DNA of 64,000 bases from Branchiostoma floridae (GCF_000003815.2 NC_049991.1:6421372-6485371); one strand, 5' to 3'; positions 1 to 19,500 are shown, counted from the stretch's first letter. Notes: a model not told the origin generated them from the letters alone. Translations and numbers: made by a program.

Positions 1-524
1 GCCTTAGTCTAGTTTTCACATAAATAACTTTCATGTAATAGATTTTAATCGTTTTTATACCGTAATCACTGTATTTCTTACTACACATAAGAATTCTTGT
101 TGTGACATTTTACCTTGGAAAAAATGGAGTCGCCCACTGACCCCTAATGACCTTGTTTATTTGCTGCTGACGCCATCTTGGAAAATATGCGAAGATGGTG
201 ATTTCCATTTTTGGCCCGCGGAATACGAAAATTGGGACAGCGTACATGCATTTCAAGAACCTAAAACATCAGATACATGAACGGACGGTCTATTTGTAAA
301 ATCTGTCCATATAGTCTTCCAGTTTGCACATGTAGAGAAGGGTAGAGTGCAAAGAGTCTGAGACGAGAAAAAACGCCGCGTGAATTCAACACCACTTTGG
401 TGGAAAAACTTCGCCTAAAATCACATAATTTTGTATAATGTTTCTTTATTCAACGTTTCCTTCGTAAATCATCCAATTTGAGCCGCTACATTTTGCTGAT
501 GTAATGCAGAAATTGTGAACCCCG

Positions 525-720
525 CCAGTCGCGCCGGTGACCGCTATCGGCAGTGTTGGCATAGCGGCCGGACCGAAAATCGTCTGGCCGCGACCGCATT
601 CGACAGGTGACCGCTATAGACTATTTCTTAATGCTTAGGTCAATGGAAAAAATCAAAGGGACCGACGAAAACTGACCGAAATGGCCAAGTGGCCCCTATA
701 CTCAGGTGACTCATAAGGCA
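525..720 (-). mobile_element. Truncated copy of a CAGTCAAACCTG-type DNA element
   Basis: The stretch contains CCGCTATAGACTATTTCTTA followed by an AATGCTTAG block and a GGGACCGAC block. The same blocks occur in reverse orientation near 23800-23870 in the complete element at 23741-24243. The terminal inverted repeats are missing here, so this is a fragment. Boundaries are approximate. Confidence 0.5.
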
Positions 721-925
721 GGTTTCACTTTACCTTTTATTACAAAATGGAGAAAATATCATAATTCGAACAAGATATCTGTTATAGTTCTTCAGCTCAT
801 TATTTATACAACTGATGTGGTTCTTTAACATAGATAAATAAAAAGAACCTACCTGCTTATCATCTTCTTTTCTTTGGACAGAAGTAGCATGGACACAGTT
901 TAATACTTGTCAATTTGGTAATTTT

Positions 926-1014
926 CCGGGGGGTATGTTTATTCCGGGGGGTATGTTTATTAGATATTGAGGATTTGTCCGGGGGGTATGTTTATTCCGG
1001 AAGGTATGTTTATT
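926..1014 (+). repeat. 18 bp tandem repeat, four copies
   Basis: The unit CCGGGGGGTATGTTTATT occurs at 926-943, 944-961 and 979-996, and with two changes at 997-1014. A 17 bp AT-rich spacer sits between the second and third units. No function is apparent. Confidence 0.85.
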
Positions 1015-2709
1015 AGGGACATGAGAGTAGGTCTTCTTTATGTATTTTTCAAAAGGTAACATCCACAAAATCAATTTTTTTTCATTTGTGTGTAACATTA
1101 ACACAAGTAATATTTCCATAAAACATTTATGTCAACAAGTTGTGATCATCAATACAATACAGGACAAATTTATTAGGGCCATTGTTCTGAAGCATTCATA
1201 ATGTAGTCCCTAATTACAAAGGACATCTAATTATTTTTGCATACGGAAACCTTTTACTTAGGCCTTATTTATTTGATTATATGGGTGACATTTAGCTGTT
1301 TTCAAAAATTAAAAAAAAGGTTAAACTAAGCCAAATTTCTCTAAATCGTACAAAGCAGCTTCAAAATAAGGAAATATATGTGGATTGCAAAAACAAATAT
1401 CGGAAAACTTGTACTAGTGTCATAGAATATTCAAAGGTTAAAGATGTGAAAGAACAAAAATGAAGAATCCATTGTTTGATATACCGTATTCTGTGTGTTC
1501 AGTCATTTTTTCAACCTTCCTGGCCACTTAGATTTCATAATAAAGGTAACTTTTTATTGGTCAAACTTCTTTTATTCACATAGTCGCATCAGTTGTTTGG
1601 TTTCCAGATGATGTGATCCATATAATTAAATCAACCTGGCCTAGTACAGGTACATGTTATTCAATATCTCTTGACTTGCGCAATGTATTGCGTACGCAAG
1701 GTGTAAAGTGATTGGACGGTATTTGTAAATACCTGGATAAGTCAGGGTGGTTGAGACCCACGCTTTCGCGGGAGAATTTACTAGAAAGGCGTTAGCGTGG
1801 TTTGCTGTCGTTAAATCGTTTTATGGGAGTGGAAAGCAATGCCGCAACTGCACGAAGTGGTATGTTTCGAAGTTCTTATTTATCATAACTACCAAAACTA
1901 CCCAACAAGAACTGATGAAAGCTGGTCTATGTTGACAGGTTTCTATATGCCTGTGTCAACGGGAAAATTCAATTTCAAGTAATTTTATTTGTATTAGTAA
2001 CAAATATAAAACAAAAACTAGCATCCAACAAATGTTGTTAGCCATTGATTATGTGATATAAGATATTGTTTAAGCATAAGGCCATTTTGATTGGATCATA
2101 TGGATGATATCCTTTGGGAACCCCAAAACTATTGTGAATGTGTGAAGAAAAAGCCCTTCATTGAAATGTAAATGGTTAACTGTGTATAGTATACTGATCA
2201 ATAGATAGTTCATTTTTGTTCTTTCAGTTTCACATCTTTTTTTACTTTGGAATTTACTTTAGCATTATACTCCATCAGTATCCATTTCTGATATTATTTC
2301 CATATGAGATATTTGTCGAAAGAGGAAAAAAAAGGAGGATAGGTAAAAAAACTTCCGTTGTAGTACACGAGCCTTCGTCTTCTAGCATCATAGACGGTTA
2401 CACTGCTGGCTGAGCTACAGATGCCAATGTCAATGTTTAAAAGTATATAACGCATGTTTGTTGACGTCATCAGCCGTTCTGACTTTTGATTGGCTTAAGT
2501 TAGAAGAGAGAAAAAGAATGCAGTCAGTAGGCCAGCAAAAATAATGTTTTCCTTCCAAAACACAAGGACAAAGAGGCAAATCTGAAAATGAAGAAATTTA
2601 ATAACAAAGCCTGAAATTTCATAGCTATTGATATTGATATGATTTTGGGCACAGCTGTTATAGTGGCACATGTTGGTATTAATAACACTACTATTAATAG
2701 CATTATGAA

Positions 2710-2803
2710 AGTGAAGTGCATGTGGGTGTTACAAAATGCTACCCAACGTATAACTTATACGTTGGGTGGCATTTTGTACACCCACATACTATAAGTTTTC
2801 ACT
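2710..2803. repeat. Near-perfect palindrome (foldback or small MITE)
   Basis: Two arms of about 33 bp, from TGTGGGTGTTACAAAATGC to the matching GCATTTTGTACACCCACA, meet at a short AT centre (ACGTATAACTTATACGT). Weaker pairing (AGTGAA/TTCACT) extends outside. The RNA or single strand would form a long hairpin. Read directly from the sequence; no family assigned. Confidence 0.8.
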
Positions 2804-4072
2804 TGAACTAAAAATATGCAGTTATTCCGGGAAAAATTTTAAAGCGCACAAAGGCATGAGCGTTTTATTGTGTCTTCTTTTATTTTTGACTTTTTAATCG
2901 CCAGACACGTTATTTTTAAACATTGTTCAAGATTGTTACAATGCCTTGTGGTTGTTAGAGTAAGGCCCAATCTATACACAGTTTTTACTGATATCTGTGG
3001 ATGTGTCGGGAGGGATCTGGAACGTTGGCCGCAGGACACCCGTGGCGCTTGCAGTCATAAACAGCTATATAGCCTAATGAGCCCGCGTTGTATGCTAATG
3101 AGCCTTCCCGAAGTTGGGACACATCTACATGCGCTCCTGCTAAGCTATCGGGGACCCCTGCTAAGCTATCGTACGAATGGTCTGGACCTTTCGGGAGATA
3201 TTTTCCCGATATGTTTATGGCGATATTGCAGTTCCATCTAGACGCTGAAAACAAGCTGTCGGCGAGATCGGGAAAAACGGTGTCTAGATGGTGCCTAAGT
3301 TTTCAGAGAGGCTGCTATGGAGGCAAAATCATTTACCCTCTACTGGCTCTAGTCTAGATACATAGCACTTGTTAGTAAATGTTCATTCAAATGTACAAAG
3401 ATGGCAACTGTGTTCGCTCCATGTGCTTTGTTAGTATTTGTGCGTCTTCGCCGTAACATGTGCCTCCATCTTACTATAATACTGTACAACTTAATATATA
3501 GTACATGCATCTAGCGCTTAGAGTAAGACAAGGGGACTTTCAGTACAAGCACATGTACATTCTACGGCATTCCAACATTATTTGAAACATTCTTATCTCA
3601 TTCAACAGAAAACTGAAACGGCGAGCCACTTTGAATCCTGTCAGAATTTGGCCAAAAGAATATCTGGAATGCATGGAGAATATCTAGAATGCAAGTTACG
3701 AATACCCAGGAACAGACAAAGAATTAGTTATTCTGACGGTATTTCAGCTCACTCCTTCTCGCGCGAAGGGCATACAAGGTCCATTTGCAATTCCCACCTG
3801 AATGTGGTACGAATTTTGAAAATTCTTCATTCCGGCTGGTTCTGCTTGATTCTTGCTAATTCCGGTTTCAATGCTCTATTAGTATTGTTCTGCTCCCTCT
3901 CATCCACCTGTTTTTCTGACAGTCTCTTTGAACTTGGATGTTGAGACCAGGTTTGCCTGCATCACAACATGACGCAAAACTGTTGCTTACAAATAATATT
4001 AATAACCATGGAACAAATTCTCAGGAAGGTAAAGCACAGTTTTGATGATGAACTTCAAGAAGAAGGTAATGT

Positions 4073-4530
4073 ATTAGCTGTCACAAATTAAATATAGAAA
4101 CCGGGAGATTCAAAAAAATCCCTATCGACCAGAGGGTTTGTCCATTCTGTCCAGAGTTAATTGAAGACGAATATCACTTTATGATTGTATGTCCCAAATA
4201 TTCTGAAATACGCAATTCTCTATACAGAAGGTTGTCATTTTATACACAAGGATTTATCTCAATGGACCCGAAGTGCAAATTCAAATACATCATGACATGT
4301 GACAATCCCTGCATGGCAGATATAGGAAAATATATCAAAAAAGGTTTGGATATTAGAAACTCCTCAACTGATTGTAAACTACTAAAAGCTTCCAATGATT
4401 GTAAGAAGCTTATCCCATACTACAACTCCTGTATTAGTTAGTTAAGCTATAGAACTGTAGTTATGTAGATTAGTAGATGCCATACTTTGTACCTCGTACA
4501 ATTGTTGTGCAATAAAGTTATCTCTATGTA
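4073..4530 (+). mobile_element. LINE 3' end: C-terminal zinc-finger part of a reverse transcriptase
   Basis: An open frame ending at the stop codon at 4439-4441 encodes IETGRFKKIP, then CPFC, then EDEYHFMIVCPKY. This is the C-x2-C ... H ... C pattern found after the reverse-transcriptase domain of many non-LTR retrotransposons. It continues into an RNSLYRRLS segment. The frame is closed upstream by a stop near 4065, so the element is 5'-truncated. A short 3' tail with AATAAA follows around 4510. A relative of the same family occurs on the minus strand at 28564-28791 (shared IGKYIK motif). Confidence 0.75.
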
Positions 4531-4691
4531 TTACTATTAGGTAGTGTTTGTGTGTTTGTGTATGGACAGCAATGTGACCATAATGCTTTGACCAATCACA
4601 TATCTTGTTACAAAATTTTATACCATTTCACAAGGCTAACAGTAATGAAACAGCATCACTGATTGGTTGATTCGTTATGCCTTCCGTGCAG

Positions 4692-10118
<5,427 letters not shown>

Positions 10119-11561
10119 AGTTCCAAGACGTCCGCGTGCCAAACCACGTTCGGCATCCCGAAATGAAAACGTATCGGCTCGGAGATATATCAGCCAAGTC
10201 ACAGTCCACACTTTTTCCGGATCTAGATCAAGAATTGTCCACATATTATATGTAATATATATCAGAAGTTTATGTGCAAAATATTCCCAACCCAAACCAT
10301 CGCTCGTCATTTGTACTTCACAAAGTTTTCTACATGTATTTCCATCTAGTTACATTTAAAACTGTTTTCGTCATCGAAAAACAGAAGGGGAAAATCAAAT
10401 GGTCAGTGACAACTGCGTTATTCAAAAGTCTGACGTTCTTTGTAGCATTTTTTTGTGAATCGGTAGCGGTTGTCGTAAATTGTTTAGCGGATGTGCAAAG
10501 GTATTACGTACGGATATCGGATATGCTAATGATGCCTGGCCTTGTATAAGGGGGTGGTAGAAAAAGACAGTCGGGGAGAATGTACAAAACCTGTATAGTA
10601 GACTGGGCCCTGCAGTTCTTTCAAGAGTTGCAAGGTGGCGATTATTTGAGTTGGCTGGTGGTACATGTATGTAGGGAGTAAAATGGCAAGGGCAGCAGAT
10701 GTAGACTGTTATCAGATAGTAATGTATTTTTCGAAGTTTACGGACAGGCATCGCCGACGTTTCAGACATACTACAACTAAAAATCATAGAAACACCAGAA
10801 AACGATAAGCATTTTACCATCGTGTAGTTTTGTTCCAGTGTCGTTATACTTTGTGCTTCCCCTCGGTAAAGTTTTCCCCGCCTCCAGTGTTAGAATTTGA
10901 CTCCACTATTGTGAAGTGGTTTGACCCTGAATTCCAAGTAAACAATGGCAGCGTTTGGACCATTCCATTTACACACAGGGATGGTTGACCGATTCAGCCA
11001 AATGAAAGATACAGTTTGGAAAAGAAAAGCTCCTTGGGAAAAGCAACCTTCTTTTGGATCACACCATTTCAGAATAAGGGAGTGGACGAAGAAGAGCTAC
11101 CATATGTACGACAAAAAGGAATTATTATTATATTACTCTTTTGTGTATTGTTCTTAGTATTGTGTTGTATGACAGTAAGTTGTTATTATGGTGCAAGGTT
11201 TTGTTATAATATTGTATAATGTATCTTGTACGTAGTGTAAATGGCTTCCACAATTTATTTCGATATTATCTATGAAAGGTTTTTAATTATGTCTATTATT
11301 ATATATGGGTATTACCAAAGGTAAATCAGAGTACATGTGCAAGTTCAATTCACGAGAGTGTGGTAGTGAATTTGTTTGTAAATCGTCATCAATGCTTTTA
11401 TGTGCGTACGTTGATCGGAAATGTGATCCCATCTTAGACCTTAAGGCTCGCTGATCTATCGTTGATCCATCAATTGTGATCCAAACAGTTTTGATCCAGC
11501 TTTGATCAAAAATAGGTATACGTTGATCCGACATTGAGGTCAAGCTCGCTGAGACCAGTTA

Positions 11562-11677
11562 CTCTCCAAGCAGAGGTTGAATCGCGCAGATATAGTTGTA
11601 GTCAGAAAAATAGGAAGAGCGCCCGTGTAATTTTTGACTACTACTATATCTGTGCAAATTAACCTCTGCTTGGAGAG
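11562..11677. mobile_element. 116 bp MITE with CTCTCCAAGCAGAGGTT ends
   Basis: The left end CTCTCCAAGCAGAGGTT and right end AACCTCTGCTTGGAGAG are inverted. The inverted pairing continues inward through (C)GCAGATATAGT and ACTATATCTGTGC, so most of the element folds on itself. A fragment of the terminus recurs near 39532. Confidence 0.85.
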
Positions 11678-13472
11678 GAAGTTAGAGCGCCAATCTACCG
11701 GATGTTTTAGAATAGGTGCATTTAAGGTCATCCTAAAAGTGGTGCTGTAAAAAACGTTTTATGGCTTAAGGATGATGTTTTTCATATAGAACATTTATAC
11801 CGCCTGTCTTTTGCCATAAACCTGTGGATTTAGTACCAATGGCAACTTTCTGTTGCGAAAATTTGCATATGTACTGCAGAATGCGTGTGTTGCGTACAGC
11901 AGTATGCATATTTATGGAGAAACGTCTTTTCCCGCTTAGAACGCAACGTCCCGACCCCCGGATGTGCAGACATTACAAATCATCTGTTAAACTTGTAACT
12001 GGGCAAATTTGACTACTTTTTTAGTTTCTGATGAAAAGTGGTCATGTTCTATCATTTGGGAAGAATGGTAGAACAATAAATGAGCACCTGTGTGCTCGTA
12101 AATCCAAACATCTGGTAGATTAGGCGGCAACTGCCCGTTCGCCGCCGCGTCACGTGTCTGAGTTTCGTACGTCAACATTCCACGTCCCCAAGTGTCCTTT
12201 GTACGCTGTGGTTGGAGCGCAACGTTGCTGGCCTCTCAATGGTCCAAGCATCTGTTTGCGTCCTCTTTTCGTCCCTAGCTTCTTTATCTGTGCTACGTTC
12301 AGTACTGTCTTTTTACAAAGACGGTATGGATATGATTTATGAAGTAAACACGCAACACACGTATGAAGAAAATCACCTATTTCTTTAGATCGTTGATAAA
12401 CAACTATTTGTACCAGTATGCGAGAAACAAGAGTCGTAGATATGACGTGCCTAGAGTTTCATAATTTTGATTTACGAGTAATTTCGGTTCAAGAATACAG
12501 CAGAGAAGGTGTCAGAGAAAGGATCATTAAGAAAAAAAAAGCACTATATAGTGGCTGGAAGTTAAGTAAATGTAGAATGCAAATTGTGCATATATTCATG
12601 CATTTACAGTATTGTATTGCCACACCTCTACATAATCACGGTACCATAGATATTTGTTCAGAACATCAGATAAAAAGGCTACGCCCTTGAGGCTTCGCCA
12701 AAAATATACTCCAGTTCTCAGCTATACAAGTGGCGAGTAGGTAGACAATAGTTGATTCCGACAAATTTCTTCTTTAATGTGAGTTTCGTCCTCTTGACGG
12801 TAGGGTATATGATCATTGTACACAATTCTATGATATTACCATATATTACGGCTGTACATGCACATTATTATTATCATTATTGTCTCAATAAATGGTGTAT
12901 ATTCAGATTTGGAGTCCCTGAGTCATCAAAGGGTTTTCAATGTTTACAAATTTGTGCCTTTGTGGCATTACGACAGTATTTTAGGGATGTTTTTAGTCCT
13001 TAATATATTGCATTTTTTTATAGATTTATATCAGTAATCAGTATAGTCTTTAATGGAGGTACAACAAATGTGAAAGAAAGCTGATGGCAAAAAGTTAACA
13101 AAACTATTGAATAGTTAATTTCAGTGGACAAAAAACTAAATTATTGAGCAAAAACCAATTCTAGTGGATTCATTGTTGTCATAGAACTTAGAAGTCAAAT
13201 ACAATGTGTGCACCGCAAGACCCCCAAAAATTACGGTTAAATCAATCAAACCTAATATATTGATAGCATACAAGGATTGCAAAAGGAGATTCATGATTCA
13301 AACTGCACATGTGGAGCAAAATGTATTCTGGGTAATATGTGACTGCCCCTAACTTGTTAACAGTTCACAACTTGTAAACATGTTTTGTCTATGTCTTAGG
13401 GGCATTCTACTTTGACATATGACCTACAACATATTTTGCTACACATGCACGGTTGGAATTACAAATCTCCTT

Positions 13473-13478
13473 TTTATT
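13473..13478 (-). promoter_or_regulatory. Poly(A) signal AATAAA of SDR42E1
   Basis: The plus strand reads TTTATT, giving AATAAA on the minus strand about 51 bases after the SDR42E1 stop codon. The position fits a short 3' UTR. Transcript evidence would be needed to confirm use. Confidence 0.5.
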
Positions 13479-13528
13479 AATGGCAATTATTTGGGCGTTA
13501 TTCATCTCTACAGTAACTTTGCAAAAGA

Positions 13529-16500
13529 TCAAAGTGCACTCGGCAAAAACGACATCACCACCAACATGGCCATTACAACTAATGCTGCATCCACGAGAAG
13601 TCGCGTCCACTTGGACTTTGCACTTTGACCCTTGGCCCTGCCGTGACCTCTGATCTTGAACCACTGTACGACCTCTGACAGGTCGTAGGTCACGGGTTCG
13701 TACCCCAGCTCCCTCTTGGCCTTCCCTAAGTTGAAGTAGTGGGTCACCCCTGTTTTGTACACCTGGGGGAGAACATGATATACCGTTGGGTGCTATCTTG
13801 CGTTTGCTTGCAGATGCCACTTTATAAAAACATAACGTTAATATGTAAACTACTAGTTATCCCATGACTTATTTCTTCCAACTTTTACTTGAATCCTGCA
13901 TTTTACAATACAAATACTAAGCAATAATATTACTGTATCTTTCTTACGATACAGTAGTTGCCAGTTAATTGCACGACAGATTAATGCACACTTCTGCACG
14001 GAATCCCAAACTGATGCAGACTAGCTTGATAAGTTCGTATCATTGCACCAGCCGGATAATTGCACGAAATTTACTGGCAAATAGGCCGCGCAATTAAGCG
14101 ACTTCTACTGTATTTATGATTGGCCACAAAGAAATTGATAAGCAACAACACATTAAAATGAACACCATCTTCAGCTACTTCTGATACTGATCAAAACTTT
14201 GTTGTCGTCCATCTTACCTCAGTCCTGGTAAGAAGTGGTTGGAAGTTGTAAAACCTCCCCACGACATAGTGGACCATCTCGGTTAGGAATGCTGCAGAAG
14301 AAAACACATCATCACAACATACTTAATTGTTACAGATGCATTATGTAGGCAACATATAGACTCTGTAACAAGAAATGATGGGGTGAATACTGACAAAAAG
14401 TGGAGGCCTCATCGAATTTGATGTCAAAATGAGGATTGTTTCCACATGCAAGATACATTTGGACCACTGACAGGAAGTTAGGTCAAAGGTTCTAGAAAAG
14501 TCCCTGGGGATAGGTTATCCTATTTCTTGTCTTCAATTCCTCCCATGTATATCTGTTGTCTTACTAGAGCCAGTGGAGAAAATGAACTAGACATATAACT
14601 GGAGAGAAATATACAATTATGACGAATAAAAGAAGAAATTCACAAAAACTAGAACTGTTTTACAGAGGCAAGAGATCTTCTATTTCCTATTTGTTTTGCA
14701 AAACATCTGAATAAAGACTCACCAAAGAAGTAGACAAGTGACACCGGCACCCTGACTGTGGGGTAGGTATAACCAAGGCCCTCAACCTATCGGAAAGGGA
14801 ATATAGGTATCAAGCCTGAACACTGCCTTAGCTAGGTGATAAGCTTCATGTCATTCAAGGAACTGTCTAGTAGTAAATTTATAAGGTAAAGTGATATGAA
14901 TCAGATAAATAGTTTTATTATACATGTATGTATAGAGAGATAAATATTCCATTTATTAAAGAAAGCAATGGCCACACAGTTCGCTGAATATGATATTACA
15001 ATGTTCATGATTACTTACCAGCGGTCTGAAGAACTCAAAGTTGTTGACAGGTTTTCCATCAGAGATGAAATATGCTTGTCCTGCCTGGAAAGAAACAAAA
15101 ATAAGAAGAAATTAAAATTCCCATTGAAGACACTGTAGTCCATAGTTTTTTGAGTGGCCAGTCTTACACTCTATTAGGATTCAACAGAAAGTTTAATTTT
15201 TGCGTGGGAGATTATCATAAAAGAAAAAACAACAAAAACTGGTGATATCACATCTAGGACATAAAATGCAAGTAACGTTACATAAAATGCAGTTCGTAAC
15301 AATACTCACTCACTCACTCCGGCGAGCTCGCTCGGAATTAAATAGCAACAACAATACAGTCAAATATATACAAGTGACCACCTCCCCAAAAAGGACCAAC
15401 TGGCCAACATGATTTTTGGTATCTTTTCCCATTAACACAAACACATCGTCCAATGTCCACAACAACCAGATCTTATCAGCCCCATGAAATTGGTCTTCTT
15501 GGGCAGTTTTGAGTAAAAAGAAAAACGTTGATTTCAAGGACTTACTGCTACGTGCTGTTTGTCGTCTTGTAGAGCGCGTCCTGCCAGTACGTGTGCCGTG
15601 GCCAGGTTGTCCACATGCACAAACTCTACAAGCGAGTCTGGCTCTCCATAAACAACTGCAAACAGTCCCTGCTCGATGTAGGACTAAGAAGAAGATAAGA
15701 AAACAAAATTATTCACAATGACTTAAAGATGAAAGGATGGGCAATCCCAAAATTATGGTCTTTAATTTCAATTGTGTCTTGTGTACGTTGAATATAAAGA
15801 GGCTTGCCCCAGATGTGTCACCAAAAATTACAAGCTCCATTTCATTATTGCTGCATTTTTGTATTGTATGTTGAGAAATTCCAGTTCCAGACCCACAAAA
15901 ACAACAAAAAACACAGACCTGCTAGAAAACATTTCAAGTTATTTTCAATGGGTAATTCTAAAAATACATATAATATTTTGAAAATTATTTTCATCATCAT
16001 CATCATCACTGCTGAGACAATTCCATTTGAACGTTGCAAAAGTACATTTTCCCACCACCTGCTGCCTGCGTCAAAAAACAACTCAAATGGATGCACTCGA
16101 GGCATCTGCAAATCCAAAACTTATCGCAAGGTGGCGCTACTGCACGGCCCTCTCTGTCACTGACAAGCTGCAGTGCCTCACAGAGCAAAAATTGCGAATA
16201 CCTTTCCTCCAGTGGCCATAGAACAGTACATTTTGCGTTTATTGTCTCAACTGATAATTTTCTAGGCATTTACTAGGTAAAAGAGCTGTAAAATAGGCAA
16301 AGAATGCGGACGAAAGCTTCTCCTAGCTGACCGACCATAGCGCCATTTTCGTAACATACATTGCGGTACGTACGTAGCCCCTGAATAGGTACAGAACATC
16401 ACTTTTTCAGTATAGATTCTATTATAATTCATATTGTAGCTGAAAATGTAATAAAATCGACTAAGAAATAATTAATTATGCAACTTTTACTATTCATATT

Positions 16501-19500
16501 GTTAAAAATTTCACCTCTCACATCCAACCGGGCCAGTAGCGTAATGGATAACGCGTCTGACTTCGGATCAGAAGATTGCAGGTTCGAATCCTGTCTGGCT
16601 CGATTATTTTTTTTTTTCCATTTATTTTCACGAAAATTCACAATTAATCAATACAACTTAATCATAAAATCATAATTCTCATACACACCTTTCATTTTTC
16701 GTTTTTATTTTCATCTAAATAAACGCTGTAACCCTGCCGACCTGCCAGTGTATGAAAGATAATGTTTTCGGCTCCTGCAGTTTTTCTCATAACCGCTAGT
16801 AGGCGCCCAAGCCTTATACAATGATAACCTACCACAATTCTGGGCAGGTGTCTCTGTTCACCTGGTCCGTAGATACCTGCAGGTCGTAGGGCACAGGTGT
16901 GTAATGTGCCTCCACCTGGAAGAAAAAAATACTTCAATGCCTAAAAATAATATTTCCAAACTTTTCCAAATACTTTTAATGGTATTTGATGGATTGATTG
17001 GATATAAATTCATACCACCAAAAAACAGTGACATTTACAATGTTTCTATTCTAACATGTTGTAATAGGGAAGAAAATATTTCATGTCAAAGAAATGTCAG
17101 AAGTTGTTCTAATTCATTTCAGTTGTTACAAAGGTTTTGAAAATTTTACGACAAAAGACAACAAACTCACATGCGGTAATGTGGAGACTAGAAAACTTAG
17201 AGACAGTATTGAAACCAGCTGAGCAAAAACCCCAGTTACCTTCTACCACTGTGCCATTTGCCTTTAGAATTTCCATCTCTGCTATGGACTTTGTCATGGA
17301 GTAGTAGTCTGGGTGCTAGAAAAAACACAGTTGCTTTAAAGGGACATAATGTAGAAATTTGGCGCCAAAATTTCAAATGTTCTGAACTAAAAAATCTCAA
17401 GTCAGATTGACATTTGTAACTTATTTCCAACGTATCTGCGTCAGTTTATCACATTTCTAGCGTTAATTAGCAACGCCAGAGTAAGCCGCGATCAAATTCA
17501 CTTACTTCCGGGTAGCCTACCCGGAAGTAAGACGACCGTAGATTTCCGAATCGACCGTTGCGGTCGCAGATATTCAGAGCATCGCGGAGACATTCAACAA
17601 ACTTCAGTAACGATTCGTGCGAACCACCGAACGCGTTCTAAAGCGCGTCATGGTTCGTCAGAAAGTTGGATAAGATGTCGGGCAACTCAAGCGGTGGTGG
17701 GAAGTGTACATATTTCAAGACGTCCTCACGTAACAATAAAGTCGTATCCATACGCTGTGAATATTGCTGTGCAGTGTAATAAGGTAGACTCAACTCATAA
17801 TGTAGAGAAATGACCGAAAACAGTGACTTTATTTTTTACATTATGTCCCTTTAAGAACTATCTTTAAATAATAAAAATCTTTAAAAACATAGACATCATT
17901 TCAATAGTGCAATACCTAACGTGACAAAAGGGTATCTACCAAGATACCAGAACAGGTAATTTTACGCAGATATGTGATATGAATAAGATATACTGTGTTC
18001 CTTACCATTAGTATTATGCTGAATGGCAGCTGTACTCAGACTACATTTTGAATACAGTATATGCAACTGAAACTAATACAGATACAGATGTTGTCTGTTT
18101 AAAGTTAATTCATTACTAGTACTAGTACCTTGTGCAGAGGTAGGTAAGGTAGGGACTCATCCCCAAACTCTATCTTCTGTCCACCAAACACTACGTTAAA
18201 GGTGCTGGTATAAACCAGTCTGTGTACGCCCTGTCTGCAACAGGCTGGAGAAAACAACAAGAGTAACACATCAACAACAACAAATGGTTATAAGACAACA
18301 CATTTTCCTTATCAGTGAAAAAAAAAACAACAACAGTGTATGGACAGAATTGCTGGAATTGTAGCACTTTTTTACACATGGTTAGCATTAACTCCCATAA
18401 TTCCACCAGGTGCCGTAATACTGCCACTGTCGTCACATTAAAAAAACTTGTTACAGAGACCTTCTCTAGATTGACTTGAACACCTATAAACGTTAAGTAT
18501 CTGAATATCTGAAATGTATTTACCTCAGGATTATATATATGGCCTCCCTCGGTCAATATTGACCATGGTAAAATCCTAATAAACCTCATAATTACCAATG
18601 CTGTATGGTACAACTCTTTAAATCACTTTGAACTCATGTGTTTTTAATTTTCTCATGTAGAGGTATTATGGCACCCGGTGGAATGATGAAAGTTGATGTT
18701 AGGTTTCCTTCACATACATAGAAAGAAAAAAAAAATATCATATTTCTAACTTTGACCAAGAAATAATCCATGTGAGTCTCTTCATTTGGAATTGTACCTC
18801 ACCTTTGATGACATTCTTTGTTCCTCCAACATTGACAGCTTCAATCAGCTTTCTGTTGAGCTGCAGCAAACACAGCACGAAATCTGGTATTTAAGCAAGC
18901 TTAAACTCAACGTAAACGCGACGTTTCTGCACCCTTTCCGCAACTTAACGACATCTATCCGCGAACGTAAAGATCCCCTTTAATGTTACCTTTACGTTGG
19001 CACTTATATGTACTTATATGCACTCCTCACGTGCCTTTCCGCAACTATTAGACGCTTAAAGGCGTCGTTAATGACAGTTTTTCGTAACCTATACGGGAGG
19101 AAAGTATGCGTTTATTAAGACCTTTCTGCACCCTTTCCGCAACTTAACGACATCTATCCGTGAACGTAAAGATTCCCTTTAATGCACTTATATGTACGTT
19201 TCGGCACTCCTTCACGTGCCTTTCCGCAACTATTAGACGCTTAAAGGCGTCGTTAATGACAGTTTTTCGTAACCTATACGGGCGGAAAGCACGCGTTTCT
19301 TAAGACCTTTCCGTGATCTTTTGACCACATTTACAGTCGATTTCCGTCACGATTTCCCCACGTTTATGTGTCGTTTACACACCCTGAAAGGCACGCGAAG
19401 AAGTGCAGAAACGTACTTATCCGAACGCTTTCCGTGATCTTTCCTTGGACTATAGTTGTCATTTATTTTTAGTAAAGGCGGCGTAAGTTTAAACCTTTCC

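Larger units (their letters stand above)
1..4691. other. Repeat-rich region without a recognised host gene
   Basis: No exon of the neighbouring PKA subunit or of any other host gene was recognised here. The stretch holds a truncated DNA-transposon copy (about 525-720), a 4-copy 18 bp tandem repeat (926-1014), a long palindrome (2710-2803) and the 3' end of a LINE (4073-4530). The rest is AT-rich DNA in which I see nothing. The dimerisation/docking exon of the PKA gene must lie further upstream or was missed by eye. Confidence 0.6.
10119..13528. other. PKA 3' UTR and intergenic DNA before SDR42E1
   Basis: No coding exon was recognised. The stretch begins with the 3' UTR of the PKA subunit. 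A 29-base string starting CTGCAGTTCTTTCAAGAG at about 10610 is also present in PKA intron 7 at about 8538. The region contains one MITE (11562-11677). A possible poly(A) signal AATAAA lies near 12074 and another near 12886; neither can be assigned. A minus-strand AATAAA at 13473-13478 serves SDR42E1. Confidence 0.6.

Noticed and set aside
13407-13820. 137-codon minus-strand frame over the last SDR42E1 exon
   Set aside because: Different frame from the conserved SDR42E1 C-terminus, which is clearly coding.
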